Shown: piece by piece, positions 18,283 to 26,205 of the stretch
Numbering within the stretch: the stretch's first letter is position 1
Layout of the letters: the number at the start of each line of letters is the position of its first letter
Origin: Sulfurimonas sp.
GTDB taxonomy: Bacteria > Campylobacterota > Campylobacteria > Campylobacterales > Sulfurimonadaceae
Assembly (NCBI GenBank): GCA_021648285.1
Contig: JAKITC010000005.1
Coordinates: 26,460-90,459 of the forward strand
Length of the DNA stretch: 64,000 nt
Reading direction: 5' to 3'
Program-made: the position numbers and the translations under genes
Notes under the pieces: model-generated
Databases searched by the model: none
What the model saw: the letters and a program-made list of their open reading frames with translations, nothing else
Told to the model about the DNA's origin: nothing

Positions 18283-20019
18283 TTAAAATCTTCGTATCAA
18301 TTGTATCTTGAGAAGAGTTCTCTCAACTTCTAATTTTCTAGTTTCACTCTGTGTTTCAGTCTTATTATACTGATATGACATTGATATATGGGTTTTCCCC
18401 GCTTCATATACCAAATTTGCATTACCCGCGTAATCTAGAGTATCATAATATTGCTTTACACTTACTCTAGAACTAAACATTAATCTTCTAAAAAAACGAT
18501 AATTTAAGTTTACATTCATCATTGGATTAACTTGGCTGGTGCTTTCCTCATCGTTAACCATATTTATATACTCCATACCAAAATTAAATGCAATACGTCC
18601 CCTCATACCTAAACGAAAATTAAAATTTAAAGCATCCCGTAGGCTGCTTGATGAATAGGAACTGCTTACTCCAGTGTTAGAAGTGCTTGTTATTGAATAT
18701 GCAGCAGCTAAATTATTGTTGACTATAGCAAAAAGTCTTGAGACAAGAGCTGCATTAAAACTAAATCTTTGTTGTTGATAATCTTCTGAGCTTGTTGACA
18801 TGTTTGTACTGGCACTTATATTGAGGTTAGACTCAATAGATGGCAGCTCTTTGGTTACTCCTGCATTTAAATTAAAAGTGTACCTCTCAACAGCGGTACT
18901 TGTGTTAGTGCTGTTGCCATCTTTAGACTCTTTTGTTGTAGTGTCATTTTTTTGAACTATAAGATTTGTTGTTAAATTAAATTTTGCATCATCAAAAACA
19001 GTTCTTGTATAAGCATGAGTAGCAGCTAAATTAAGATTTGTATTAACACCTTTTACTGTAGGGGTATCAAAAGTATATATCATAGCGCTTTGGGCAAGAT
19101 TGATACTTGACGATAATCTGTAATTGAGTGTTTGATTAATATTTATTGCATTAAACTGCTCTGTAGTATTAGCTTCTTGATATTGCAATTGCGTGCTGTT
19201 TACAGATAGTGTAGCGTCATACTTTGCTCTCTTTGGAGTCCAGCGCAAATCCGCACGAGCATCCATTCTTGTTGTCTCATAATACTCATCAGTCTCATAA
19301 GAAGCGTCAGAGTTTAGTTTTAAATCTTCTGAAATATCTGTTTTATAAGAGAGGTCCACTTTATCTTTGACTTGATTCACGCTTGTAACACTGTTGTTTA
19401 GATAATTTTGTACGTTTTCTTCTTCATTATGCTTATATTTTATGCTTAGCTGATGTGCTTTTGTGCTGTAATCAAATGTGCCAAAATAACTACTGTTTTG
19501 TGTATTTTGCACATTATCAGCATACTCAGATACGCCTTTAATATTTGACATTCCATAAGCAATCTGATATGGAGTTAAATTTACTGATCCCGATATTCCT
19601 TGAGCCTGTGATTCATAAATATAACTGGTAGAAAAGTTGGCGTACTGTGTTGATATTGGGCTGTTCTGCTGATTGGCATATATGCGAAATGGGAATTTTG
19701 TCCCTTTAATAAAATTTAACTCTATTCCATAATCATTACTGTCAGTTTTTTGCGATGAAGTCTCATCTTTGAGTTTATCAGATCTAATCGATCCCTTTAA
19801 AGTATACTGAAGTAGACGGGGACTGTAAATATTTCCTATATAACCCAAATTTAATTTATTAGTGAAGTTCTCTCTAGACCTTGTACTGCCGGTATTTGTT
19901 GTTTCATCCTCTGAGTACAAAAATCCCAAACTTCCAAACAAACCCCTGTCTCTATGTCCAGCAGCTGACAGTGCTGATGTTAAAGCTAAAAATAAAAATA
20001 ATAAAATCAGCTTTTGCAT
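18283..20019 (-). CDS. outer-membrane beta-barrel (porin-like) of the cytochrome cluster
   Basis: 578 residues with a signal peptide (about 1-20, ALTSALSAAG). Beyond it there are no long hydrophobic helices, but regularly alternating polar/apolar strands rich in Ser, Thr, Asn and Tyr, e.g. FNFRLGMRGRIAFNFGMEYI. It ends with LKIQLIRRF, a terminal Phe as in BAM-recognised barrels. Size and composition suit a large barrel of the MtrB/PioB or nanowire-porin type, but the N-terminal CXXC of MtrB is absent and I cannot confirm homology. In context it should be the pore through which cytochrome or electrons cross the outer membrane. Confidence 0.87.
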   Translation of the reverse strand: MQKLILLFLFLALTSALSAAGHRDRGLFGSLGFLYSEDETTNTGSTRSRENFTNKLNLGYIGNIYSPRLLQYTLKGSIRSDKLKDETSSQKTDSNDYGIELNFIKGTKFPFRIYANQQNSPISTQYANFSTSYIYESQAQGISGSVNLTPYQIAYGMSNIKGVSEYADNVQNTQNSSYFGTFDYSTKAHQLSIKYKHNEEENVQNYLNNSVTSVNQVKDKVDLSYKTDISEDLKLNSDASYETDEYYETTRMDARADLRWTPKRAKYDATLSVNSTQLQYQEANTTEQFNAININQTLNYRLSSSINLAQSAMIYTFDTPTVKGVNTNLNLAATHAYTRTVFDDAKFNLTTNLIVQKNDTTTKESKDGNSTNTSTAVERYTFNLNAGVTKELPSIESNLNISASTNMSTSSEDYQQQRFSFNAALVSRLFAIVNNNLAAAYSITSTSNTGVSSSYSSSSLRDALNFNFRLGMRGRIAFNFGMEYINMVNDEESTSQVNPMMNVNLNYRFFRRLMFSSRVSVKQYYDTLDYAGNANLVYEAGKTHISMSYQYNKTETQSETRKLEVERTLLKIQLIRRF

Positions 20020-20026
20020 AAATGTA

Positions 20027-20959
20027 TTACTTTATTATCACCGAATTTAGCATTAGCTTTTTAAGAAGCTCTGCTTTTCGTTTACCTTCTTCTTTGTTTT
20101 TTAGATCTTTTTTAAGACCTTTTTTTACTGTTTCAAAGCTTAATTGATTTTGCTTTTTCTTATCTTCTACCTTTACAATAAAATATCCTATATCCTGTTC
20201 TATAATATCACTAATCTCGCCTATCTCCATGCTAAACGCCTTTTCTTCAACAGCTTTGTTTAATCTGCCCTTGTGAAGATAGCCCATATCACCGCCTTTT
20301 ATACGACTCATAGCATTTGAGTACTTAGCAGCCACATCTGCAAAATCATCACCGGCTTTTAATTTTACAGAAGCTTCATCGATTCTCTTTTTTGCTTTAG
20401 TATTTCCATCAGGGTCTTGTGGATTATTTTTTATATAGATTAGACGGACTCTTATTTTTTGTGGCTCTCTAAACTTATACTTATTCTTCTCATAATAATC
20501 TTTAAGTTCTCTGTCACTATGATTGACTTCTATCTCTTTTATGTGCAGTTTTTTAAGTATTTCATCTTTTCTTACCGCTTTTCGGAACTGCTCAGGAGTA
20601 AAACCTGCTTTTTTTACTGAACTCTCCAAAGCTTTTTTAGATCCGTATATACCAACTAGCTTTTTCATAACATCATCAACTTCTCTGTCACTTACAGTAA
20701 TTTTCTTTGTAACCGCATAGTTGATCAAAAGAGTTTTTTCTATTAATGATTTAAGTGCCTTTTCTTGAAGTACTTTTAGTTTCTCTTCATCCAGACTTGC
20801 ATGAAAGTATGCTTTTGGCAATAATTTTCCAACTTCCTTATCTCTCTCATCTATTGAAATCGCTACACCATCAACAACTGCAATAGTTGCCTCTGGCAAC
20901 AACACTTTTCCCGCAATAAGAAGAGTACTTATTGATATTATTAAAAAAAATATTTTCAA
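20027..20959 (-). CDS. SurA/PpiC-type periplasmic peptidyl-prolyl isomerase
   Basis: 310 residues: signal peptide (about 1-17), a SurA-N-like helical chaperone region (residues ~25-150) and one parvulin domain (about 160-265). The parvulin part has the family pattern IRVRLIYIKN, DDFADVAAKYSNAMSRIKGGDMGYL, and FSMEIGEISDIIEQDIGYFIVKVEDK. It should catalyse prolyl isomerisation or chaperone outer-membrane or secreted clients. It lies two bases from the upstream propeller gene and eight from the barrel gene. This makes it a dedicated folding factor for the barrel or for the proline-containing cytochromes, not the housekeeping SurA. The same gene type accompanies filament cytochromes in Geobacter. 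Confidence 0.9.
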   Translation of the reverse strand: MKIFFLIISISTLLIAGKVLLPEATIAVVDGVAISIDERDKEVGKLLPKAYFHASLDEEKLKVLQEKALKSLIEKTLLINYAVTKKITVSDREVDDVMKKLVGIYGSKKALESSVKKAGFTPEQFRKAVRKDEILKKLHIKEIEVNHSDRELKDYYEKNKYKFREPQKIRVRLIYIKNNPQDPDGNTKAKKRIDEASVKLKAGDDFADVAAKYSNAMSRIKGGDMGYLHKGRLNKAVEEKAFSMEIGEISDIIEQDIGYFIVKVEDKKKQNQLSFETVKKGLKKDLKNKEEGKRKAELLKKLMLNSVIIK

Positions 20960-20960
20960 T

Positions 20961-22076
20961 TTATTCCTTAGTTTTCTTTGGCTCAGGAGCTTTCTCTAAT
21001 TCAGGCTTTCCAAAATTTTTAACTTCAGCATATTTTATTGGATTGTCCTTTTTCCATTTTTCACTTAAATATTGAAAAGTTTGTACTCTTCCACTAAAGC
21101 CGTCAGCTATAATTATCTTATCTGTTTCATCTATGTAGACTCCTGTAACCAGTCTAAATCTTCCTTCCGTATAACCGGCAGAACCAAAATATAGAAGAAG
21201 ATTTTGTCCTGTTTCATCAAATATTTGAATATTATTAAATGCGCTGTCAGCTACATAGATATGGCCATCGCTATCAATACCAACACCCTTAGGCCTTGCG
21301 AATGTTCCCGGCTTATCACCAACATTTCCAAAACGACTAATAAATTTGCCATCTTTATCAAATATCTGTACACGAAAATTTTGGGTATCAACGATAACTA
21401 TATTGCCGTTTCTTTGGTCAACTGCTATATTTGTAGGAAAATTAAATTCTGCATCTCCCTTACCTCTTTTTCCAACTGTGTAAAGATGTTTTTTGGTAGC
21501 AATGTCATACGCTTTAAACTGATGTCCTTTGGTATCAACCACATAAAGTATGTTTCGGCTTCTATCAATTGCTATGCCGGTTGGATGGATAAATTCAAGT
21601 TTGCCGCCAAGCATAAATATAAGATTTCCATCTTTATTATAGCCATTAATAGTTTTTAGGCGGGAATCACTTACATAAATATTTTTACTTTTATCAAAAG
21701 CAATGGATACAGGAGAAGCGAGTCTTCCTCTCGTTCCATCACCGATAAGACTTAAGTCTCTGGTTTTTTCATCAATTACAAATACAATGTCTGAACCGCT
21801 GTCTGCCACATACACTTTACCATCTTGCAAGCCGACACCGTATGGTTTAATGATGTTCATAGACTTATTATCTCTTGTTGATTCACCTAAAAACAGGTCA
21901 AGTGCCGTGGTTGTATCAGGCTTGCTCCCGCCTCTGTAAGTGTTAAGGTATAGAATTTTAGGCTCTTCTGGATACGAGGGATAAGTTATGGTCCACTTGA
22001 CATCAACTGGTTTTGTAGCACATGCTTGAAAAAATAGCATAGCAAATATTGATATAGATAGAAAAATAATTTTCAT
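20961..22076 (-). CDS. NHL-repeat beta-propeller lipoprotein
   Basis: 371 residues. The N-terminus has a lipobox (FFQAC), so it is a lipoprotein. Six NHL-like repeats follow: KVYVADSGSDIVFVID, NIYVSDSRLKTING, ILYVVDTKGHQFKAY, NIVIVDTQNFRVQIF, HIYVADSAFNNIQIF and IIIADGFSGRVQTF. It shares the N-terminal P-(E/D)-EPKI-x-Y motif with the 17276-18271 product but ends in a charged, proline-rich tail. It is the first gene after the tetrahaem cytochrome, separated by hairpins. Probably it sits on the periplasmic face of the outer membrane and works with the barrel and isomerase in cytochrome export or filament assembly (inference from context). Confidence 0.88.
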   Translation of the reverse strand: MKIIFLSISIFAMLFFQACATKPVDVKWTITYPSYPEEPKILYLNTYRGGSKPDTTTALDLFLGESTRDNKSMNIIKPYGVGLQDGKVYVADSGSDIVFVIDEKTRDLSLIGDGTRGRLASPVSIAFDKSKNIYVSDSRLKTINGYNKDGNLIFMLGGKLEFIHPTGIAIDRSRNILYVVDTKGHQFKAYDIATKKHLYTVGKRGKGDAEFNFPTNIAVDQRNGNIVIVDTQNFRVQIFDKDGKFISRFGNVGDKPGTFARPKGVGIDSDGHIYVADSAFNNIQIFDETGQNLLLYFGSAGYTEGRFRLVTGVYIDETDKIIIADGFSGRVQTFQYLSEKWKKDNPIKYAEVKNFGKPELEKAPEPKKTKE

Positions 22077-22149
22077 ATAAAACTCCGTTTTTTACTAAAT
22101 AATATATTAAAGTATTATATCAAAAAAAGCATAATGGGAAATAAAACAG

Positions 22150-22171
22150 AGAGGAAAAAGCTTCCCCTCCG
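22150..22171 (-). promoter_or_regulatory. second hairpin after the tetrahaem gene
   Basis: GAGGAAA and TTCCCCTC, around an AAGC core, form an imperfect palindrome in the 135-base gap between the tetrahaem cytochrome and the propeller lipoprotein. Read on the minus strand it runs into a T-rich segment. It is weaker than the upstream hairpin and could simply reinforce it. Confidence 0.35.
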
Positions 22172-22186
22172 TGAATTGAAAAGTTA

Positions 22187-22213
22187 AGTACCACTCTGTT
22201 GGGAGTAGGTACT
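22187..22213 (-). terminator. hairpin at the stop of the tetrahaem cytochrome gene
   Basis: AGTACCACTC at 22187-22196 pairs with GAGT(A)GGTACT at 22203-22213, giving ten base pairs with one bulge and a six-base loop. It starts inside the stop codon of the 22212-22919 gene. Downstream on the minus strand comes TAACTTTTC rather than a long T-run, so partial termination or an RNA-stabilising 3' end is more likely than full termination. This would leave the small cytochrome mRNA more abundant than the downstream assembly genes. Confidence 0.6.
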
Positions 22214-22919
22214 ATTTATTGTGACAGCCTAGACAAAGAGCACTTCCTACATTACTGTGACGAAGGAAGTTAACCTCAGTATCTGTACCTTGTACTTTAC
22301 CACCGTTATGCGGGTCATGACAAGAACCACACTCAACTTTGTCGGCACCTGGTCCACGAAGCAAGTCTGCAATTGTAGCAGCTCCCATCCAAGAACTTAA
22401 TACAGTGTTGACTGGGTTAAGTGAAGCATTTCCAACAGTATACACGATAGAAATAGGATGGTCATTTTGCATATTAGATGCTGTACCATTATTCTCACCG
22501 ATATTACCACCGTACGTTGTACCTATCTGAGTGATATTTGTACTACCTACTACTGTATTCATACCTGAACCAGGAGCATTAAGAATCGAATCAATAGCAC
22601 TAACACCGTCATGGCAACTCAAACATGCTAAAGATGGATTGGCTGGTGTTGCATCTGTTGCTAGTCCCGCAATAGTTGTACCATACATAACAAAACTTCC
22701 GACAGGGCTAGCTTTATTCCAAAGCGGCGCACCGGTAAAGGCTGTGTTGGCCGCGTGAGGGGTATGACAATATACACAAATCTCCCCGTTATCACTTGAA
22801 TTACTATCCAACAGTGTATTCCCCGACAAATCATGTGGACTACCAGTGATTAGACCGAAAGCCACTGATGAGGACATCAGCAATGATATTGCTAGAATAT
22901 TAATCTTTTTATTAAACAT
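22212..22919 (-). CDS. tetrahaem cytochrome, OmcE-like filament subunit candidate
   Basis: 235 residues. A signal peptide (about 1-22, SSSVAFG) is followed by four CXXCH motifs (CVYCHTPH, CLSCHDGV, CGSCHDPH, CLGCHNK). Five other histidines can serve as distal ligands: SPHDLS, TPHAAN, NDHPIS, DPHNGG and LRHSNV. Size, haem number, the PLWN motif and the long Gly/Asn/Thr loops between haems 2 and 3 fit the Geobacter nanowire cytochrome OmcE as I know it. A strong AAGGAG site precedes the ATG. A 180-base gap upstream with a TATACT box (about 22974-22979, minus) suggests its own promoter. The homology is by motif order only and was not tested by alignment. Confidence 0.9.
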   Translation of the reverse strand: MFNKKINILAISLLMSSSVAFGLITGSPHDLSGNTLLDSNSSDNGEICVYCHTPHAANTAFTGAPLWNKASPVGSFVMYGTTIAGLATDATPANPSLACLSCHDGVSAIDSILNAPGSGMNTVVGSTNITQIGTTYGGNIGENNGTASNMQNDHPISIVYTVGNASLNPVNTVLSSWMGAATIADLLRGPGADKVECGSCHDPHNGGKVQGTDTEVNFLRHSNVGSALCLGCHNK

Positions 22920-23100
22920 CTCGTCTCCTTTTTTCTATGAAGCATAAGAAACTTTTATACTTTATATGTGGTAAGTATAACAAATTCTTAACTTACTGTC
23001 ACTTAAGAGTATATATTAATTGTTGTTTTTAATATATTAGTTACATAAAGTAACTGTTTTTAAAGATAGGTAGCCATTTTTAAAGACATTTGTAATCTAT
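22920..23100 (-). promoter_or_regulatory. leader and probable promoter of the tetrahaem cytochrome gene
   Basis: This is the longest gap inside the right-arm operon (181 bases). It has a TATACT -10-like box on the minus strand at about 22974-22979, an AAGGAG ribosome site just before the ATG, and a small GTTAC/GTAAC hairpin at 23040-23054 that could mark the 3' end of the upstream gene. It suggests separate transcription of the small cytochrome. Confidence 0.45.
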
Positions 23101-24129
23101 TTACTTCTTGTGGCATCTTTGACATACCCCATAAGTAAAAGAACCTTTCATTCTAAGTAGATATATTCCAGTTGAGCCATGTGGATTGTGACAGCTGCTA
23201 CATACAAGATCTCTTCCCGGGCGAGCTGGATCCTTTCTATCTCTTGTTGGGTGCCCTCCACCTGGGGTTCTTCTCCCAAAACCGATTTGCGGTATCACAT
23301 GTTGTCCACTTGCCTTTTCAGAATGACATGTGGTACAAAGGTACCAAATACTCTTTCGAAGAAAAAATTCATTATCTGAACCATGAGGATTATGACATCT
23401 TACACATCTACCGTCATTTACAGGACCATGCCCGTACTTACTGGCTTGCCAAGCTTCAACGGTATCATGACAGGTTCCGCAAGTTTTTGATATTGGATCT
23501 GGCGCCAAATACTTTGAAGTACCCTTCTCATCTGCATTATACTCACCAACTTTACCATTATGACATTCAAGACAGAGCCAGTTAGCAGTAGGAGCATGTG
23601 TATTTCTGGTATTTATCATACTTTTGTGACATCCGTAACAAGTAGTCTTTGTAACATCTTCGAATGCTTCTCCATCAGTTGGAACATTTGATTTCATAGT
23701 ATGACAAGGTTTACACTTCTGCTCTTTTTCATCCTTATGAAAATATCTAACAGAATAATCTTCTGCCGCATCTTCATCAGCACCTTCAAAAAGTTCAGAA
23801 AGAAAAAATAAATCACGCTTTTCTTTTTTAATTACTTTTGAATCTTTGTATAGACTAACAGAGACACTGTTTTGTCCGGGGTGTAGTTTTATACTTTTAC
23901 AATATGTATTTTTTGTTGAATTGACCTCTACCGTAGTTGTTACGTTATTCTCTTGAGTGATTACTATTTTATCAGCCTGCTCAAAAGTCACATTCACTAC
24001 AAAAGTACTGTTTTCACCGACGTAGCGTGTCTTATCTAATGGCTGAATAATTTTTATTGATGAAGGAAGGTCTTTTGCATTGCCGCTTAAAGCGACAAAA
24101 AGCAAAAGAAGTATATTTACCAGTTTCAA
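23101..24129 (-). CDS. octahaem c-type cytochrome with N-terminal Ig-like domain (paralogue)
   Basis: 342 residues, the same length as the 901-1929 product. A signal peptide (about 1-18) precedes an Ig-like N-terminal region (KLHPGQNSVSVSLYKDSKVIKK) and eight CXXCH motifs, ending CQRCHKK. Shared landmarks with the left-arm paralogues are HAPTANWLCLECHNGKVGEYN, CVRCHNPHGSDNEFFLRKS and the ARPGRDLVCSSCHNPHGS block. It is encoded eight bases upstream of the 12-haem gene end, so the 12-haem/8-haem pair mirrors the left arm. Likely a periplasmic or surface electron carrier. It has no recognisable enzymatic site. Confidence 0.9.
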   Translation of the reverse strand: MKLVNILLLLFVALSGNAKDLPSSIKIIQPLDKTRYVGENSTFVVNVTFEQADKIVITQENNVTTTVEVNSTKNTYCKSIKLHPGQNSVSVSLYKDSKVIKKEKRDLFFLSELFEGADEDAAEDYSVRYFHKDEKEQKCKPCHTMKSNVPTDGEAFEDVTKTTCYGCHKSMINTRNTHAPTANWLCLECHNGKVGEYNADEKGTSKYLAPDPISKTCGTCHDTVEAWQASKYGHGPVNDGRCVRCHNPHGSDNEFFLRKSIWYLCTTCHSEKASGQHVIPQIGFGRRTPGGGHPTRDRKDPARPGRDLVCSSCHNPHGSTGIYLLRMKGSFTYGVCQRCHKK

Positions 24130-24136
24130 ATAAATC

Positions 24137-25372
24137 CTATTTTAGATTAACTTTTGGTGTTATTCTATCATAATGTCTACGAGCATGACATGCCGGTGCA
24201 CAAGATCCGCCATTCTCAGTTTCAATATAACGAATAGGGAAGTTAATTCTACCAAATTTTGTTTTCTTTCTTAAATGGTGAGGATACTCTTTTGTGCCGT
24301 GGAAATCATGACAAGCACGACAAGAACGACCTTTAACTTTATTTACATGTAAAAAGTGCATGTTTCTATCACCATTTCTAAAGTTTGTCATATCTTTAGT
24401 AAATTCATCCTGAATCTTCTCTTTTTCATGACACTGAAAACAGATGTAACTCTTTGGATCAAATTTTTCATAAAAAGTTCTAGGGAATGGTTTTTTCAAC
24501 ATTCTTAAGTTATTTGAGCCATGTGGGTTGTGACATGCTGCACAATCACCCCATAGAATAGGTCCATGCCAATCTGGATTTTCATCAAGATGTTTTTGCA
24601 TATTTTGAAGCTTATAACCTGTTTCATCAGTTACTAATGTTTGATTATGACATGTTAAACATAACTCTTTTGAAGTATCTTTGATTAAAAATTTAGGATT
24701 CTCAGAACCATGCGGATCGTGACACTCAAGACATTTTCTTGGTCTGTTTAATGCTCCATGTTTATCCGTAACTTCTTTTATCCAAACTTTTTTATCTACA
24801 TGACACATAAGACATATATCTTTTTTTCTATCGGCATAAAGCTGATAAAGATGGTCTGATGTGTGTGGGCTATGACAATTTGTACACTGATCTTTTACAG
24901 GCGGGTGTATATTCGTAGTTTTATGTAAAAATTCATCTTTTGCCTGATGACATCCTGTACAAAGCTCATTAATGCTTGAACTAACTAAAAGTTTTGCATT
25001 ATCAGATTCATGTGGATTGTGACATGCAGTACATGCACCTGCTGCAACTGGACCGTGAATAAACTTTCCTGTATCTTTAGGCAGATGACACATATAACAT
25101 AGTTCAGGTGGGTCCATAATCAAAGCACCCTCACCCTTAGCATCTACATGGCAAACTGTACAATCTCCCCATTGATACGGAGGATGAACAACTTTCTTTG
25201 CTGATTTTAAGTCTGTTCCATAAAACTTTTCCAATTCTGTTAAAACTGGTCCTTTATCCTTAGTCTTATTTGCATCTTTTGCCGGAGTAGGTGCCACTAC
25301 AGCAAAAGCACTTGCACATGTCAATAACAAAACTAATATGATTTTTACTATACTAAAACTCTTATATTTCAT
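24137..25372 (-). CDS. periplasmic dodecahaem cytochrome (11 CXXCH + 1 CX3CH)
   Basis: 411 residues with a cleavable-looking signal peptide (about 1-24, LLTCASAFA). Eleven CXXCH motifs follow, alternating CXXCHxPH and LCxxCH as in the doubled-CXXCH (MtrA/DmsE-like) family. It ends with GGSCAPACHARRHYDR, a CX3CH candidate site. It is a paralogue of the 510-residue left-arm protein from the first haem to the last, but lacks that protein's membrane anchor and Lys-rich linker. Its ATG overlaps the mono-haem gene stop. Being soluble, it is the better candidate for spanning the periplasm or plugging the barrel encoded downstream. Confidence 0.91.
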   Translation of the reverse strand: MKYKSFSIVKIILVLLLTCASAFAVVAPTPAKDANKTKDKGPVLTELEKFYGTDLKSAKKVVHPPYQWGDCTVCHVDAKGEGALIMDPPELCYMCHLPKDTGKFIHGPVAAGACTACHNPHESDNAKLLVSSSINELCTGCHQAKDEFLHKTTNIHPPVKDQCTNCHSPHTSDHLYQLYADRKKDICLMCHVDKKVWIKEVTDKHGALNRPRKCLECHDPHGSENPKFLIKDTSKELCLTCHNQTLVTDETGYKLQNMQKHLDENPDWHGPILWGDCAACHNPHGSNNLRMLKKPFPRTFYEKFDPKSYICFQCHEKEKIQDEFTKDMTNFRNGDRNMHFLHVNKVKGRSCRACHDFHGTKEYPHHLRKKTKFGRINFPIRYIETENGGSCAPACHARRHYDRITPKVNLK

Positions 25373-25716
25373 TTTTTACCCTTTACTGTAATAAGATATG
25401 TAGCGAGAGCTCTTATGTCATCACCAAGCAGTATTTTAGTTTTTATCAGCTGCGGATTCATTACAGCTGCACGCTTTGGAAAAATAATTGGTTTTCCTTG
25501 ACTTTTAAGATAATCTACTAATGCAGCTTGTTTACCTTTATAAGCTTTTGCTATTCTCTTGAGAGATGGTCCTATAAGTTCTGTCTCAGGCTTGTGACAT
25601 AGCACGCAACTTTTTGCTTCAAAAATACTTTTTCCTTTATCTAAGACAGCATCTTTTGCTGTTGCATTTGCTAAAAATAGCATAGAAATAGATAAACTTA
25701 ATATTATTTTTTTCAT
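25369..25716 (-). CDS. mono-haem class I cytochrome c
   Basis: 115 residues with a signal peptide (about 1-20), one CXXCH (SCVLCHKPE, about 36-44) and a candidate axial methionine in KRAAVMNPQL near the C-terminus. This is the layout of a small His/Met cytochrome c such as SorB- or c551-like proteins. It is the first gene of the right-arm operon and overlaps the 12-haem gene by four bases (ATGA). It probably serves as the soluble donor or acceptor for that protein. The upstream intergenic stretch is short (25717-25748) before the DUF523 relic. Confidence 0.88.
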   Translation of the reverse strand: MKKIILSLSISMLFLANATAKDAVLDKGKSIFEAKSCVLCHKPETELIGPSLKRIAKAYKGKQAALVDYLKSQGKPIIFPKRAAVMNPQLIKTKILLGDDIRALATYLITVKGKK

Positions 25717-25748
25717 TTAAAAAACCTTTTTAAGTAATTGTTCTCCGA

Positions 25749-26205
25749 TTATATCATAACTTTTTCTAATTTTACTACGAATATATCATCTTTTATATTT
25801 ATACTTTTATATTTCTTTTTAAAAATTTTAGTAGCCATTCCATCCCCATGGTATAGTAGTTTCCCTTGAAGATTTAAGATAGGAGTGGTTCCTAATCCAC
25901 AGCTTGGACTCTTTGATTTTAATATTATTTCGTTAATTTTTTTATTTAATTTTATAAAAGAATTAATCTCATTTTCAAGTAGTTTTGTACATCTATTTTT
26001 GTCTCATCGGTAAAAATTCTATTTTCCCCATCAACTTCAATCACACTGATTCTTTCCCTTGGTGTTCCAAAGATATGTGCTTCTGGACAAAATGGGATTA
26101 TTTCATAATCTTTATAAGCTTCTACAATCTCGTTTATTTTTTTGTTTTTCCGTCATAACGACAATATTCACCCAATAAACAAGCACTTATGATAACTTTT
26201 TTCAT
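25749..26205 (-). pseudogene. DUF523 family protein, broken by two frameshifts
   Basis: The minus-strand ATG at 26203-26205 overlaps the aldehyde dehydrogenase stop (TAATG). The product starts MKKVIISACLLGEYCRYDGK, typical of DUF523/YbbK-like proteins. A stop follows in an A-run near 26137-26143, where one extra A restores the frame through PFCPEAHIFGTPRERISV. A second single-base loss near 25990 (after EVDGENRIFTDET) needs repair to reach KSKSPSCGLGTTPIL and the end at 25749. Each break is a one-base deletion, so this may be a true pseudogene or a sequence error. The family function is unknown; conserved cysteines suggest metal binding. Confidence 0.85.

Noticed and set aside
21204..21659. 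151-codon plus-strand open frame opposite the propeller lipoprotein
   Set aside because: It is antisense to a well-supported gene and has no recognisable motif or ribosome site.
23172..23585. 137-codon plus-strand open frame opposite the octahaem gene
   Set aside because: Antisense to eight CXXCH motifs; its His/Tyr-rich composition is what the reverse complement of such motifs gives.
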